The position numbers and the translations under genes are program-made. From Fervidobacterium changbaicum (GTDB taxonomy: Bacteria; Thermotogota; Thermotogae; Thermotogales; Fervidobacteriaceae), in NCBI RefSeq assembly GCF_004117075.1, contig NZ_CP026721.1:682001-746000 (forward strand): a stretch of DNA of 64,000 nucleotides. The letters are read 5' to 3'. Positions 1-6,454 of the stretch are shown here, in pieces. The notes under the pieces are model-generated. The model did no database searches. It saw only the letters and a list, made by a program, of their open reading frames with translations, and was not told the origin of the DNA. Each line of letters opens with the position of its first letter. The first letter of the stretch is position 1.

Positions 1-887
1 TTAACAGCTTCAGAGAACGTGTGGATATTTTCCCCATCTATTGCTCCAAGATAAGTTGTGACTGGGAAGAAAACAACCGCAAGACCAACAAGAACAAGTA
101 TAGGTAGTATCATGTCAATGGCCCTGGCATGTTCTTTAACAACTATGCCTTCCTTTATCTCACCTGTAGGCTGTCCAAACTCTTCGTTGTATAAGCCCAA
201 ACCTTTAATAGCTCTCTCTTCACTTTTTGCCATAGGTCCAAAGTCTTTACGGAAAGACGTTTGGAGAACCATCAATATCGCGAGTATTGCATAAAGATTA
301 ATAGGAATAAGCATTATGAAAAATGTAAACTCACTCACTCCGAGTTTTGAAAATCCGTCCGAACCTTTGATAATACTCATTACCGTTACAACCCAACTCG
401 AAATCGGTGCAAGAACACTAACAGGTGCTGCAGTTGAGTCAAGTATGTACGCAAGCTTTGCACGGGAAATTTTTTGCTCGTCGGTAACAGGACGCATAAC
501 TGTTCCAATAGTCAGTGAGTTGAAATAGTCGTCTATGAATATAATTATCCCGAAGAGCCAAGTTATGAAAAGAGTCCCTTTTCTACTTTTAACCTTTGAT
601 GCCATCGCTTTTCCAAATGCGTGTGCAGCCCCTGTAGCCTGCATTAATCCAACAAACGCTCCTAATAGTGCACAGAACAGGATGATTCGAATGTTCCAAG
701 AATCGTTAAGTGAGTTGGCAATCCCATCTGTCACACCTATCAACGCTGTAAGGGGGTTCCAGTTGCTAACGATAAGGTAACCCACAAAGATACCTGTGAA
801 TAGTGAAAAAACAACTTCTTTCGTTACAAGTGCGAGTACCACAGTCACAACAGGCGGTAAAATACTTAGCCAACCGTAATGTTCCAT
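1..887 (-). CDS. nhaC: Na+/H+ antiporter, NhaC family (partial, C-terminus outside window)
   Basis: The minus frame opens at an ATG at 885-887, preceded by a strong GAGGGGATGA ribosome site, and stays open to base 1, giving about 295 residues without a stop. The protein is very hydrophobic: an N-terminal membrane region is followed by segments rich in Gly/Ala/Ile and the charged stretch FIDDYFNSL, typical of NhaC antiporters, which exchange cytoplasmic Na+ for protons. The middle carries a hydrophilic loop near KSEERAIKG and then further membrane segments. The remainder lies to the left of the window. Family assignment is by recognisable motifs; ion specificity is inferred. Confidence 0.85.
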   Translation of the reverse strand, partial: MEHYGWLSILPPVVTVVLALVTKEVVFSLFTGIFVGYLIVSNWNPLTALIGVTDGIANSLNDSWNIRIILFCALLGAFVGLMQATGAAHAFGKAMASKVKSRKGTLFITWLFGIIIFIDDYFNSLTIGTVMRPVTDEQKISRAKLAYILDSTAAPVSVLAPISSWVVTVMSIIKGSDGFSKLGVSEFTFFIMLIPINLYAILAILMVLQTSFRKDFGPMAKSEERAIKGLGLYNEEFGQPTGEIKEGIVVKEHARAIDMILPILVLVGLAVVFFPVTTYLGAIDGENIHTFSEAV

Positions 888-935
888 CTTTCATCCCCTC
901 CCACATGCAAACTAAGAAACCAACCGTTTTCTAAG

Positions 936-941
936 ATTATA
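936..941 (-). promoter_or_regulatory. -10 box for the NhaC gene
   Basis: TATAAT on the minus strand about 50 bases upstream of the antiporter start. No good -35 box is visible at 16-18 bases. Confidence 0.5.
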
Positions 942-1037
942 CCATTTAATCGTTACAAAACAAAACATAAAAAGAAAGCCGTTGTGAAATTTATGAAATC
1001 CTACTATTAATTCGAACATATGTGCCCCTGAAACTTT

Positions 1038-1086
1038 TTGTTTAAACTTACAAATATGGTATAATAAATTTTGAGCCGAGGCTCAA
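1038..1086 (+). promoter_or_regulatory. Promoter and 16-bp dyad at the ferritin-like gene
   Basis: A -10 TATAAT lies at 1060-1065 with a weak -35 (TTGTTT, 1038-1043). At 1071-1086 is a perfect inverted repeat, TTGAGCC-GA-GGCTCAA, which begins almost exactly where transcription should start (about 1072). The two-base spacer is short for an RNA hairpin, so a repressor operator is the more likely reading; a 5'-end hairpin remains possible. Confidence 0.6.
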
Positions 1087-1115
1087 TACATTCTGAATCT
1101 TTGGGAGGTGTGAAC

Positions 1116-1595
1116 ATGAGAGGAAGAGAGTTATTAAACATCGCTATTAAAGTGGAATCGGCAGGTTACAGCTATTATTCTAAACTTGCAGAGAAAACAC
1201 AAGGTCAACTCAAAGTCTTCTTCAACGAACTTGCGCAACAAGAGAGAGACCATGCAAAAAGGTTCGAGGAGATAATGAAGAAGTACCAAGAAGACCCATC
1301 GCTGGCTACTTGGCAAAATGAAGAAGTAAGTGGTTACGCTGAAACCTATGCAAAGGCTTTCATCTTCCCTGAAATTGAAAACGAAAACATTCCAGAAACA
1401 GTGCTTGGTGCTCTTAGAAGAGCCATCGAAGTTGAAAAAGATTCCATAATATACTATAACGAGATTAAACAACTAATCCCCGATCCAAAGCCGGTGGAAG
1501 AGATAATAAACGAAGAAAAGGAACACTTAAGGAAACTTTCTGAAAAGATTCTAAGCGAAGACCTGTCAACATACAGTGAAGGAAGCATGATTTAA
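1116..1595 (+). CDS. Ferritin-like / rubrerythrin-type diiron protein
   Basis: A 159-residue all-helical protein. The ATG at 1116 is chosen because GGGAGGTG lies just before it; an upstream in-frame start overlaps the promoter dyad. Iron-ligand patterns are visible: Glu in KVESAGYSYY (helix 1), ERDHAKRF (ExxH type), EVEKDSIIYY and EEKEHLRKL near the C-terminus. This matches the ferritin-like fold of COG1633 proteins, which usually handle iron or remove peroxide in anaerobes. No C-terminal rubredoxin domain is present, so it is not a full rubrerythrin. The exact reaction is unknown. It is a single-gene unit closed by its own terminator. Confidence 0.85.
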   Translation: MRGRELLNIAIKVESAGYSYYSKLAEKTQGQLKVFFNELAQQERDHAKRFEEIMKKYQEDPSLATWQNEEVSGYAETYAKAFIFPEIENENIPETVLGALRRAIEVEKDSIIYYNEIKQLIPDPKPVEEIINEEKEHLRKLSEKILSEDLSTYSEGSMI

Positions 1596-1616
1596 GCAAT
1601 TCTAATAATATCAAAA

Positions 1617-1647
1617 CAAGAACCCGGTTTTCCGGGTTCTTGTTTAT
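1617..1647 (+). terminator. Terminator of the ferritin-like gene
   Basis: An 11-bp stem, CAAGAACCCGG, with a TTTT loop, 21 bases after the stop. It is followed by a short T run (TGTTTAT). Confidence 0.75.
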
Positions 1648-1670
1648 ACAGTCAGGGGGACGTATTTGAC

Positions 1671-2732
1671 ATGTCGAACCCATCCAAATTCTGCAAAAGT
1701 TTTGCTTGTTTTTTCTTCTTGCTAATCTTCATATTAAAATCATCGATCTTCTCTACACAAATAACATTTTCGTTTGTCGGAGACGTTATGTTCCACATGC
1801 CCACTATAAACTCCGCTTACTCAAATGGCAGATACGATTTTAAAAATATCTTCTCATATGTAAAGAAATACATTGAAAAAAGCGATATTGCTTTCTGTAA
1901 CCTTGAAACAACTCTTGGTGGACTACCATACACTGGATACCCACAGTTCTCCTCACCCGACGAAGTACTCGACGCGCTAAAGTACGCGGGTTTTGACATT
2001 ATCAATGTGGCAAATAACCACATGCTTGACAGAAGTGTGCAAGGACTTAAACAAACCATAACAAAGGTTTCAAAGTACGGTCTTACCTACGTTGGTGCGC
2101 GGTTGACACCTCTTGAAAAACTCTTCAAGGTAGTTGAGGTGAAAGGTTTCAAAATATCCTTTGCATCTTTCACTTATTCAACAAACGGTATCTCGACTGA
2201 CGAAAAGCACAAATACATGTTCATGTATATATCAAAACCTGCCATTCTTTCGGTGCTTGACGAAATGAAAAAGGCGTCTGATATAGTCATAATCTATTTC
2301 CACTACGGGAACGAATATCAAACAAGGCCAACAAAAGAACAAATAGAACTTGCGTACTTTGCACTGGACAATGGTGCAGATATGGTAATAGCAAGTCATC
2401 CGCATGTTCTTCAACGCATCGAACTTGTGAAATGTGGTTTAAAAACAAAGCTCATAGCCTACTCGCTTGGCAACTTCCTTTCAAACATGACAACCTCTGG
2501 TACTGATGAAGGTGTAATACTAGATGTAGCATACCATCCTGTAAAAGGTGTAATTGATGTGAATCCCATCCTCACATGGGTCCACAGATACAAAATTGGG
2601 AACAAGATTGCTTATAGAATATTGCCTGTGAAAGATTTCTTCGAATCTCCAGATAGGTTCCTTACCGAATCGGATGTTAGAAGACTATCACAGATAGCTC
2701 AGAAAAAATTGCTCCAAGATGAGACAAAATAA
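1671..2732 (+). CDS. CapA-family (PGA_cap) metallophosphatase-like protein
   Basis: A 353-residue protein with an N-terminal hydrophobic segment at about residues 9-28 (signal peptide or anchor), so it is probably exported. The CapA motifs appear in order: FVGDVMFH, CNLETTLGG, NVANNHMLDR, YFHYGNEY, a HPHVLQ metal-binding histidine pair and YSLGNFLSN. The family has a calcineurin-like metallophosphatase fold; Bacillus CapA takes part in poly-gamma-glutamate capsule export. No other capsule gene is nearby, so the substrate is unknown. The start follows an AGGGGG site 12 bases upstream. Confidence 0.85.
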   Translation: MSNPSKFCKSFACFFFLLIFILKSSIFSTQITFSFVGDVMFHMPTINSAYSNGRYDFKNIFSYVKKYIEKSDIAFCNLETTLGGLPYTGYPQFSSPDEVLDALKYAGFDIINVANNHMLDRSVQGLKQTITKVSKYGLTYVGARLTPLEKLFKVVEVKGFKISFASFTYSTNGISTDEKHKYMFMYISKPAILSVLDEMKKASDIVIIYFHYGNEYQTRPTKEQIELAYFALDNGADMVIASHPHVLQRIELVKCGLKTKLIAYSLGNFLSNMTTSGTDEGVILDVAYHPVKGVIDVNPILTWVHRYKIGNKIAYRILPVKDFFESPDRFLTESDVRRLSQIAQKKLLQDETK

Positions 2733-2800
2733 CAATGGAAATCAAGGCGGGATCTAGGAAGGAGCTTCTGTAAACCAAATAGGTATGCTCAGAATGATGG

Positions 2801-2832
2801 AAAAAAGGACGACTTTTCGTCGTCCTTTTTTT
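2801..2832. terminator. Bidirectional terminator between the capA-like gene and tRNA-Asn
   Basis: Stem GGACGAC / GTCGTCC (2807-2813 and 2819-2825) with an A run on the left and a T run on the right. It can therefore stop transcription from both converging units. Confidence 0.85.
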
Positions 2833-2907
2833 GGCTCCGGCGGAGGGACTCGAACCCCCAGCCTAGTGGTTAACAGCCACCCGCTCTACCGATTGAGCTA
2901 CGCCGGA
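2832..2907 (-). tRNA. tRNA-Asn (GTT)
   Basis: A 76-nt cloverleaf with encoded CCA (TGG at 2832-2834 on the plus strand). The acceptor is TCCGGCG / CGCCGGA. The anticodon arm GGTGGCTGTTAACCACT places GTT in the loop, and the T arm has GGTTCGAGTCC. Confidence 0.97.
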
Positions 2908-2927
2908 ACACTCACACATCATTTTCT

Positions 2928-2955
2928 ATTATATCACACTCGGAAAACTTGTCAA
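2928..2955 (-). promoter_or_regulatory. Consensus promoter of tRNA-Asn
   Basis: TTGACA (2950-2955) and TATAAT (2928-2933) on the minus strand, separated by 16 bases, about 20 bases upstream of the tRNA. Confidence 0.9.
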
Positions 2956-2998
2956 GTCCTAACTTTTTGAAACTTTTTGTTTTTACATTGCGATAAAA

Positions 2999-3027
2999 AT
3001 GATATTATAAAACCTTCTTCTTGTCAA
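2999..3027 (-). promoter_or_regulatory. Second, upstream promoter candidate for tRNA-Asn
   Basis: TTGACA (3022-3027), 17 bases, then TATCAT (2999-3004) on the minus strand. It shares the context ACTTGACAAG with the proximal promoter, so tandem promoters are likely. The stretch 3030-3120 holds nothing else recognisable. Confidence 0.55.
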
Positions 3028-3172
3028 GTCCCAAAATTTAGCTGTGCCATAAATGAATTCATAATGAGGTTAAACGACTATTTAACCTAATTGCAGTTGA
3101 ATTTTCACAAGCTGAACGCTATAATATTTTGTGAAAGTTTACGACAATCTTTCTAGCATTGGAGGTGATAAC

Positions 3173-3379
3173 ATGCCAATGTACAGATACGTATGTGAGA
3201 ACTGTGGAAACGAAGAAGTTCACATGCACGGCATAAATGAGTCTCCGGCGGTTGTTTGTTCTTCATGCGGTGGCAGGATGACGAAGGCGATAGGAAGAGT
3301 AGGAATTGTCTTCAAAGGTAGTGGGTTCTACATTACAGACAGCAGAAACTCAGGAAAGGCCAAGACAGAAAGCGAATAA
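3173..3379 (+). CDS. FmdB-family zinc-ribbon protein
   Basis: A 68-residue protein with CENC (residues 8-11) and CSSC (29-32), forming a four-cysteine zinc ribbon at the N-terminus. The short basic tail is typical of the FmdB/'putative regulatory protein' family. The ATG at 3173 is preceded by GGAGGTGATA, which fixes the start. Members bind zinc; the function is not known in general, and the link to formamidase regulation is historical. Confidence 0.85.
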   Translation: MPMYRYVCENCGNEEVHMHGINESPAVVCSSCGGRMTKAIGRVGIVFKGSGFYITDSRNSGKAKTESE

Positions 3380-3397
3380 CAGCGAGTAATTAAAAAA

Positions 3398-3428
3398 GTT
3401 AAAGCCCCCATGAAGGGGGCTGATTTTT
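3398..3428. terminator. Shared terminator of fmdB-like gene and first csp gene
   Basis: Stem AGCCCCC / GGGGGCT (3403-3409, 3415-3421) with an ATGAA loop. A-rich on the left and TGATTTTT on the right; it serves both converging genes. Confidence 0.85.
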
Positions 3429-3441
3429 ATCCTCTACAGGC

Positions 3442-3642
3442 TTACTTAATAATTCTAACGTTGGCTGCCTGAGGACCTTTTGCACCATTCTGAACGTCGA
3501 ATTCGACTTTGTCGCCTTCTTTGAGTGTTTTGAATCCTTCAACCTGAATCGCACTGTAGTGAACGAAGATGTCTTCTCCGTCTTCCTTAGTGATAAAACC
3601 GTAGCCTTTCTTTGCATCAAACCACTTAACTGTACCTTTCAT
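3442..3642 (-). CDS. Cold-shock protein, copy 1
   Basis: A 66-residue CspA-type OB-fold protein. It carries both RNA-binding motifs, RNP1 (KGYGFIT) and RNP2 (DIFVHYSAI). It binds single-stranded RNA/DNA and acts as an RNA chaperone. GGAGGC lies just upstream of the ATG. It is nearly identical to copy 2, differing at only a few residues (for example VHY against VHF and the last residues IIK against LSK). The two genes, their leaders and their terminators were duplicated together. Confidence 0.95.
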   Translation of the reverse strand: MKGTVKWFDAKKGYGFITKEDGEDIFVHYSAIQVEGFKTLKEGDKVEFDVQNGAKGPQAANVRIIK

Positions 3643-3673
3643 GAAACAACGCCTCCTAAAATCTTATTTACTC

Positions 3674-3727
3674 ACCGCTTTTTTACAGCGGTTGATTTAT
3701 TATACACCCGCACGACAAAAAAGTCAA
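3674..3727 (-). promoter_or_regulatory. Promoter and 5'-end hairpin of csp copy 1
   Basis: Minus strand: TTGACT (3722-3727), 17 bases, TATAAT (3699-3704). The predicted transcription start, near 3692, falls on the first base of a hairpin ACCGCT / AGCGGT (3687-3692 and 3674-3679). The mRNA should therefore begin with a 6-bp stem, followed by an A-rich leader of about 30 bases to the ribosome site. Confidence 0.75.
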
Positions 3728-3777
3728 TATATTCTATCTGTCTTTTTGAAAAATCAAATTTGATAATTGATTCAATG

Positions 3778-3806
3778 AAAAAAGCCCCCATTTGGGGGCT
3801 TATTGT
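3778..3806 (-). terminator. Terminator of csp copy 2
   Basis: Stem AAGCCCCC / GGGGGCTT (3782-3789, 3794-3801). It is followed on the minus strand by six T. Confidence 0.85.
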
Positions 3807-3821
3807 GTCATCCTCTAAAGC

Positions 3822-4022
3822 TTACTTTGAAAGCCTTACATTGGCTGCCTGAGGACCTTTTGCACCATTCTGAACGTCGAATTCGACTTTGTCGCCTTCT
3901 TTGAGTGTCTTAAAACCGTCAACTTGAATAGCGCTGAAGTGAACGAAAATGTCTTCTCCGTCTTCTTTGGTGATGAAACCGTAGCCTTTTTTTGCATCGA
4001 ACCACTTAACTGTACCTTTCAT
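3822..4022 (-). CDS. Cold-shock protein, copy 2
   Basis: A 66-residue CspA-type protein with KGYGFIT and [12 protein letters not shown]-binding motifs. The start at 4022 is set by the ribosome site TTTAGGAGGCG, identical in copy 1, and by the conserved MKGTVKWF beginning. A longer in-frame reading starts within the promoter and is discarded. It is transcribed from its own promoter and ends at its own terminator, so the two copies can be regulated separately. Confidence 0.95.
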   Translation of the reverse strand: MKGTVKWFDAKKGYGFITKEDGEDIFVHFSAIQVDGFKTLKEGDKVEFDVQNGAKGPQAANVRLSK

Positions 4023-4054
4023 GCGATAACGCCTCCTAAAATCTTTCTGACTTG

Positions 4055-4111
4055 CCGCTGTTCCATTTTTCAGCGGATGATTCATTATACACCCCTAAGG
4101 AAAAAAGTCAA
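4055..4111 (-). promoter_or_regulatory. Promoter and 5'-end hairpin of csp copy 2
   Basis: Minus strand: TTGACT (4106-4111), 16 bases, TATAAT (4084-4089). The predicted start near 4077 is next to a hairpin CCGCTG / CAGCGG (4071-4076 and 4055-4060). The hairpin sits at the same place as in copy 1, although loop sequence and stem register differ. Confidence 0.75.
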
Positions 4112-4170
4112 TACCTTTTTGAAAAAATACTTACCGAAATAACAATTAGTCTTCAAATTCCCAGTATTAA

Positions 4171-4179
4171 TGCTATAAT
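4171..4179 (+). promoter_or_regulatory. Extended -10 promoter
   Basis: TGCTATAAT, an extended -10 element, 65 bases before the start of the membrane-anchored protein gene. The -35 region is poor. Confidence 0.55.
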
Positions 4180-4243
4180 TGATTATTGCAAATCCAAAAT
4201 GCTTTCTACTTTAATCATTCGGATGGGGATGAGGAGGAAGAAC

Positions 4244-6124
4244 ATGGGGAGAGACAGACAAACCAAGAGAACAGAAAAAGAGTACAAGAAACTCAACAAG
4301 ATTTACAGACTTAGCCAGAGCGGGAAGCTCATGTTAGAGAGGATCCGCAAAACTAAATTTAAAATTGGGTTGGTTGCACTCGCTGTTTTTTTCGTAACCT
4401 TTGTTATCTTCTTCTCTTTGATATTCTCTGAAAGCAATGTTCTGAACACAAAGCAAGTCAGCGATTCAAATCATCCTACCAACGTCACTGTTACTACTAC
4501 ACCAACTACTCAGGATACTCTTTTAACTACAGACAAGACGCAAATTTTGGAACAAGATCCTACACAAACAGCTCTGGACACAGAGTTCTCCTCTTCTACA
4601 AAGCTCGAGTTGTCTAATGATTCTGTGACTCTTATCCCTCTGCAACTATCAACTGACGCGACATTATTACCCAAGCACGAAAATGTACAACCGGCTACCA
4701 ATAACGAAGCAACCATTAAGATTGACAAGAGTACACCGACTAATTTGTCAGACGAACGAGCTGAATCAAAAAAAGATAACACAAAGTCTTTCGAACAGAC
4801 AAAGGTTTTAGAAAATGAGCTTGAGAGTGCACCTGAAACCCTGGTTTCCACACGCAAGTATCATTACGTTATCGCGTTTAATGTAAGTGTTTTTGATACT
4901 CCAGAGAGCGGCAAAGTTGTTGATACGCTTAAATACGCAACTTATGTGGAGAAATTAGACGAAACTACTTACAACAGCGTTAATTTTGCAAAGGTAAGGT
5001 ACAACACTCCAAAAGGTCTTGCAGAAGGATGGATTCGTTCAACCTTTTTAAGTGATTCTTTAAAGCCGATAACCGGTGAAGATTACGACGAATTGTCGTT
5101 TGAACCAGTTAAAAAAGTTAAAGCAAGGATCGAAAACGTAAGAGCTATATATCTTACAAGGTGGTCTTTTAACAATGTTCAGAAGATCCAGCAATGGGTA
5201 AATTTTGCAAAATCAACAAACCTTAACGCATTCGTCGTAGACGTCAAAGACGACGATGGGTTTATGCTTTTTGAAACAGAAGCCGCAGCGAAGTTTGTTC
5301 CCGAAGCGAATTCAAGAGCATTCTTTAAAAAGGACGAAATGAAGCAGATTGTGAAAGAACTTAAAGACCAAGGATTTTACATGATCGCGAGAATCGTTTG
5401 TTTTAAAGACCCTTCCTACGCACGAGCCCACAAAGACCGGTCTATAGTCTACAAAGACACAGGTGAGCCTTACATGGGAATATACAAAGTACCGTGGGCA
5501 TCGGCATATGATAGACAGTTATGGGAATACAATGTAAAAGTGGCCATGGAAGCTGCCGAAGTGGGATTTGAGGAAATACAGTACGACTATGTGAGGTTCC
5601 CCGAACTTACCAAGGAAACTCAACGAAGAGTTAATTTAAGACAGGTTGGAAACGAATCTTTTGCAGAGGCAATTCAAAAATTCCTCATTTACTCAAAGAA
5701 GAAATTAGAACCTTACAATATTCCACTGGCAGCCGATGTTTTCGGTCTTGTTTCTACGGCAGTTGACGATGTGGGTATTGGACAGTACTGGGAAGCTGTC
5801 TCAAACGTTGTTGATTACATATGCCCTATGGTGTACCCAAGCCACTATGCAAACGGTTCCTTTGGCCTCAGCGTACCTGATGCATATCCATATGAAACAG
5901 TATACAATGCAATCAGAGATGGACTTAGGAGAAATCTCCACATTCCTACACCGGCGAGAATCAGGCCTTGGCTCCAATCATTCACTGCAACATGGGTGAA
6001 AGGACATATTGTGTATGATGAAGAGGCTATTAGAAAGCAAATAAAAGCCGTCAAAGACCTCGGGATAAAAGAGTACATGCTATGGAATGCCGCAAATAAT
6101 TACAAGAAAATGTGGTACGAATAA
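4244..6124 (+). CDS. Membrane-anchored putative glycoside hydrolase (DUF4015 type) with SH3-like region
   Basis: A 626-residue protein. The ATG at 4244 follows GAGGAGGAAG. A basic N-terminus (residues 1-35) precedes one membrane segment (about 36-58), then a Thr/Ser-rich low-complexity linker (about 60-200). An SH3-like stretch with PKGLAEGWIRS follows (about 205-275). The C-terminal 330 residues carry TIM-barrel-like motifs of the DUF4015 (COG1306) family: YLTRWSF, AFVVDVKDDDG, ARIVCFKDP, EIQYDYVRFPE, AADVFGLVS and ICPMVYPSHY. Acidic residues in VKDDDG and YDYVRFPE are plausible catalytic residues. The topology suggests work on the cell wall or an external polysaccharide; the substrate is unknown. 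Confidence 0.8.
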   Translation: MGRDRQTKRTEKEYKKLNKIYRLSQSGKLMLERIRKTKFKIGLVALAVFFVTFVIFFSLIFSESNVLNTKQVSDSNHPTNVTVTTTPTTQDTLLTTDKTQILEQDPTQTALDTEFSSSTKLELSNDSVTLIPLQLSTDATLLPKHENVQPATNNEATIKIDKSTPTNLSDERAESKKDNTKSFEQTKVLENELESAPETLVSTRKYHYVIAFNVSVFDTPESGKVVDTLKYATYVEKLDETTYNSVNFAKVRYNTPKGLAEGWIRSTFLSDSLKPITGEDYDELSFEPVKKVKARIENVRAIYLTRWSFNNVQKIQQWVNFAKSTNLNAFVVDVKDDDGFMLFETEAAAKFVPEANSRAFFKKDEMKQIVKELKDQGFYMIARIVCFKDPSYARAHKDRSIVYKDTGEPYMGIYKVPWASAYDRQLWEYNVKVAMEAAEVGFEEIQYDYVRFPELTKETQRRVNLRQVGNESFAEAIQKFLIYSKKKLEPYNIPLAADVFGLVSTAVDDVGIGQYWEAVSNVVDYICPMVYPSHYANGSFGLSVPDAYPYETVYNAIRDGLRRNLHIPTPARIRPWLQSFTATWVKGHIVYDEEAIRKQIKAVKDLGIKEYMLWNAANNYKKMWYE

Positions 6125-6137
6125 GTTTCTGTTCGTA

Positions 6138-6167
6138 TTGCGAACCATTTGGTTTTTGTGGTATAAT
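6138..6167 (+). promoter_or_regulatory. Promoter of the rqcP operon
   Basis: TTGCGA (6138-6143), 18 bases, TATAAT (6162-6167), 39 bases before the rqcP start. Confidence 0.65.
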
Positions 6168-6205
6168 ATTTCTGGTGTTGCCGAAATATCTCAGGTGGTG
6201 GTATC

Positions 6206-6454
6206 ATGCGTTTAGATAAATTTCTCAAAACCAATAGGATAATAAAGAGAAGAACAATAGCCCAGGAAGTAGCAAAGGCTGGTCTTGTGAAAAAAGACGG
6301 ACGAATTCTGAAACCTTCTTACGAGGTAAAGCCCGGGGATATTTTAGAAGTGTCTTACGGCAAACGCACTCTAAAAATTTTGGTTACGGAGGATATGAAG
6401 TATCAAGTTTTAGAAGAACTCTACCGAGGTGACGAAGATGAGGAGTCTTATTGA
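6206..6454 (+). CDS. rqcP: S4-domain RNA-binding protein, RqcP/Hsp15 type
   Basis: An 82-residue protein made of a single S4 domain: MRLDKFLKTNRIIKRRT, then AKAGLVKKDGRILKPSYEVKPGDILEV. It matches RqcP (YabO in Bacillus), which binds the 50S-peptidyl-tRNA complex and helps RqcH add alanine tails in ribosome-associated quality control. Small S4 proteins of the Hsp15 type are the alternative. It is the first gene of an operon and overlaps the next gene by 17 bases. Confidence 0.8.
   Translation: MRLDKFLKTNRIIKRRTIAQEVAKAGLVKKDGRILKPSYEVKPGDILEVSYGKRTLKILVTEDMKYQVLEELYRGDEDEESY

Noticed and set aside
58-780. Several plus-strand reading frames opposite the NhaC gene
   Set aside because: They are antisense to a clear membrane protein, have no ribosome sites and no family features.
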